Origin: Humibacter ginsenosidimutans
Lineage (GTDB): Bacteria > Actinomycetota > Actinomycetes > Actinomycetales > Microbacteriaceae
Reading direction: 5' to 3'
Assembly: GCF_007859675.1 (NCBI RefSeq)
Contig: NZ_CP042305.1
Span: forward strand, 372,001 to 436,000
DNA: 64,000 bases
Position numbers and translations under genes: made by a program. Numbering within the stretch: position 1 is the first letter of the stretch; every line of letters begins with the position of its first letter. The notes below the pieces were generated by a model, which had not been told where the DNA came from, searched no databases, and saw only the letters and a list, made by a program, of their open reading frames with translations. Shown here piece by piece: positions 62,021 through 64,000 of this stretch.

Positions 62021-63261
62021 ATGGCGGGCAAGAAGATCTTCGGAATCGTGTTGGCGGGCGGCGAAGGCAAGCGGCTCATGCCGCTGACGGCGGATCGTGC
62101 GAAGCCCGCTGTGCCGTTCGGCGGGCAGTATCGGCTCATCGATTTCGCGCTGTCGAACCTCATCAACTCGGGGCTGCATCAGGTGGTCGTTCTGACCCAG
62201 TACAAGTCGCACAGCCTCGACCGGCACGTGTCTCAGACCTGGCGGCTCGACGGTCTGCTCGGCTCCTACATCGCTTCGGTGCCGGCGCAGCAGCGTCTCG
62301 GCAAGCGGTGGTTCTCCGGCTCGGCCGATGCGATCCTGCAGAGCCTCAACCTGATCCGCGACGAGAAGCCCGACATCGTGGTGGTGGTCGGCGCCGATCA
62401 CGTGTATCGCATGGATTTCGGACAGATGATCGATGCGCACATCGGCTCGGGGGCGCCCGCCACCGTCGCGGCCATCCGCCAGCCGATAGGGCTCGCCGAC
62501 CAGTTCGGCGTCATCGAGGTCTCCCCGGCGATCCTGCACGGATCGCGGCGTTCAGGGAGAAGCCGAGCGATCCGGTGGGCCTGCCCGACGCGCCCGACGA
62601 GGTGCTGGCATCCATGGGCAACTACGTCTTCGACGCGCAGGCGTTGATCGACGCGGTGCAGCGCGACGGCGAGCGTCCCGACTCGAACCACGACATGGGC
62701 GGCGACATCATTCCCGATTTCGTCTCGCGCGGCGAGGCGGGCGTGTACGACTTCAGGAACAACGACGTTCCCGGTTCGACCGATCGTGACAGGTATTACT
62801 GGCGCGACGTGGGAACCATCGACTCGTTCTTCGACGCGCACCAGGACCTCGTGTCGGCTCTTCCGGTCTTCAACCTGTACAACGATGCGTGGCCCATCTT
62901 CAGCCAGCAGCTCAACTCGCCTCCCGCCAAGCTCGTGCGCGATGTGCGAGGAGCCATCGGCACCACCATCGACTCGATCGTCTCCCTGGGCTCGGTGATC
63001 AGCGGCGCGCACCTGGAGCGCAGCGTTCTCGGGCCGTGGGCGAAGGTCGAGTCCGGCGCGCACGTCGTCGACGCCGTCATCTTCGATCGTGCGGTGATCG
63101 AGCCGAACGCGTTCGTGGGCCGGGCTATCCTCGACAAGGATGTCGTCGTGGCGGAGGGTGCCAAGATCGGCGTCGACCCCGAGCGCGATCGCGCCCGAGG
63201 GTTCACCGTCACACCGTCCGGCCTCACCGTGGTCGGCAAGGGAGTCCACGTCGTTCCATGA
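62021..63261 (+). CDS. glgC: Glucose-1-phosphate adenylyltransferase (frameshifted as sequenced)
   Basis: Makes ADP-glucose from glucose-1-phosphate and ATP. ATG at 62021 ([20 protein letters not shown]) begins with the nucleotidyl loop [24 protein letters not shown]. Next are [28 protein letters not shown] and [14 protein letters not shown]. The first frame ends as noise after [11 protein letters not shown] at about 62530. The second frame gives [46 protein letters not shown] and the C-terminal left-handed beta helix. One G inserted near 62530 would join them (span length 3n+2), giving 413 residues, normal for actinobacterial GlgC. The stop overlaps the serB start by 4 bases. Confidence 0.92.
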
Positions 63262-63917
63262 GCACCTCAGAGTCCGCCTCAGCCCGTTTTCTCGTGGTGC
63301 TCGATGTGGACTCCACGCTCATCCACGACGAGGTCATCGAGTTGCTCGCCGAACACGCGGGCACGGGCGAGCTGGTCGCCGACATCACGCAGCGCGCGAT
63401 GCGCGGTGAGCTCGACTTCGAGCAGAGCCTGCGGGAACGCGTGGCGACGCTGAGCGGGCTGCACGAGAGCATCTTCGGTCAGGTGGCCGAGCGCATCCGC
63501 GTCACCGACGGCGTGCCGCAGCTCGTCGCGGCCGTGCACGAGGCGGGCGGTCTCGTCGGTGTGGTCTCCGGCGGGTTCCACGAGCTGGTCGACGGTCTGG
63601 CGCTGCGGCTGCATCTCGATCTCTGGCGGGCGAACAGGCTCGGCGCGGTCGACGGCATCCTCTCCGGTGGCGTGGACGGGCCCGTGATCGATGCCGCGGC
63701 GAAGGAGCACGCGCTGCGCGAATGGGCCGCGGATGCCGGTGTGCCGTTGACGAGAACCGTCGCGATCGGCGACGGCGCCAACGATCTGCGCATGATGCAC
63801 GCGGCCGGCCTGTCCGTGGCGTTCTGCGCGAAGCCGGCCGTGCGTGCTGCGGCCGACCTCGCGATCGAGACGCGCGACCTCTCCCAGGTGCTGCCCCTGC
63901 TCGGCCTGCGCGGCTGA
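63258..63917 (+). CDS. serB: Phosphoserine phosphatase
   Basis: Last step of serine synthesis: hydrolysis of phosphoserine. The 219-residue HAD enzyme has motif I VVLDVDSTLIHDEVIELLAEHAG (DxDST), motif II GVVSGGFHELVDGLA, motif III around AAAKEHALREWA and motif IV VAIGDGANDLRMMHAAGLSVAFCAKP. The cap is of the small helical type of SerB. No ACT domain is present, so it is the short form. ATG at 63258 sits inside the glgC stop (ATGA). Why serB follows glgC is not evident; coupled translation is suggested. Confidence 0.95.
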   Translation: MSTSESASARFLVVLDVDSTLIHDEVIELLAEHAGTGELVADITQRAMRGELDFEQSLRERVATLSGLHESIFGQVAERIRVTDGVPQLVAAVHEAGGLVGVVSGGFHELVDGLALRLHLDLWRANRLGAVDGILSGGVDGPVIDAAAKEHALREWAADAGVPLTRTVAIGDGANDLRMMHAAGLSVAFCAKPAVRAAADLAIETRDLSQVLPLLGLRG

Positions 63918-64000
63918 GCCGACCCGACCGCACTCGTCGATCGCCTCGGGCCGACGTGGCCCGTTCCGTTGCGAGACTGCCGTCGCTACGGAGTGCCGTC

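Noticed and set aside
60649-62530. A long plus-strand frame running antisense through glgA and joined to the glgC C-terminal half
   Set aside because: Only the part after 62530 is real (glgC second frame); the rest is the antisense shadow of glgA.
63918-64000. Possible gene at the right edge
   Set aside because: Only 83 bases remain after serB, with no start or recognisable sequence.

Overview
The window is high-G+C DNA with the gene content of an actinobacterium, most likely a member of the Microbacteriaceae (order Micrococcales). Supporting this are RbpA, mycothiol biosynthesis (MshC), PafBC-type WYL regulators, the ctaE-qcrCAB respiratory block next to trpD, an actinobacterial ImuA'/ImuB/DnaE2 mutasome, GlgA/GlgM with GlgC, and frequent GTG starts. 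The species assignment is inference; no rRNA lies in the window.

Layout. 1-3857 (minus): cytochrome bc1 genes qcrB (cut by the window edge), qcrA and qcrC, with oxidase subunit III (ctaE). 4003-8436 (plus): trpD, the PTS-type dihydroxyacetone kinase operon dhaKLM and a LysM lipoprotein. 8535-10942: a small accessory patch with a fructosamine-kinase-like gene, a decayed serine recombinase, SnoaL-like and VOC genes and a res-like dyad. 10943-17491: HdeD-like membrane protein, S9 peptidase and SDR, the tightly overlapping NfeD-SPFH-GDPD genes, and rbpA with a strong terminator. 17534-32440: a conserved actinobacterial block (lnt, helY, tatC, tatA, pafC, pafB, FKBP, trmI, HAD, PAC2, mshC, uppP, M20 peptidase). 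It resembles the Mycobacterium helY-to-uppP region, but no pup/dop/mpa/pafA/prcBA genes lie between pafB and trmI. 32536-32830: tRNA-Leu(GAG) followed by two related hairpins and a duplicated tRNA 3' end.

32883-37304: CGNR protein, dehydrogenase, SUMF1-domain protein, MscS channel, and an ester-cyclase/PadR pair with a perfect 32-bp operator-like palindrome. 37318-44219: an SOS-type DNA-damage locus, with an SRAP gene divergent from imuA'-imuB-dnaE2 and a LexA-like box. 44357-46879: CsbD, a DUF6328-like membrane protein, and an Lrp regulator divergent from a methionine-gamma-lyase-like gene. 46891-47222: a 97-bp tandem repeat whose family also forms the 5' end of imuB. 47233-57580: helicase, SGNH hydrolase, D,D-carboxypeptidase, SpoU methyltransferase, sirtuin, phosphatase, glycosyltransferase, hydrolase and trehalose synthase. 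57596-64000: DUF1801, higBA, exonuclease, rpmE2, an ABC ATPase, glgA/glgC and serB.

Seven otherwise well-conserved genes (qcrC, S9 peptidase, helicase, SGNH hydrolase, glycosyltransferase, ABC ATPase, glgC) each carry one apparent +1 or -1 base change, nearly all in short G or C runs. Because core genes are hit, assembly or sequencing indels are the simplest explanation, and these genes should be read as probably intact in the organism.
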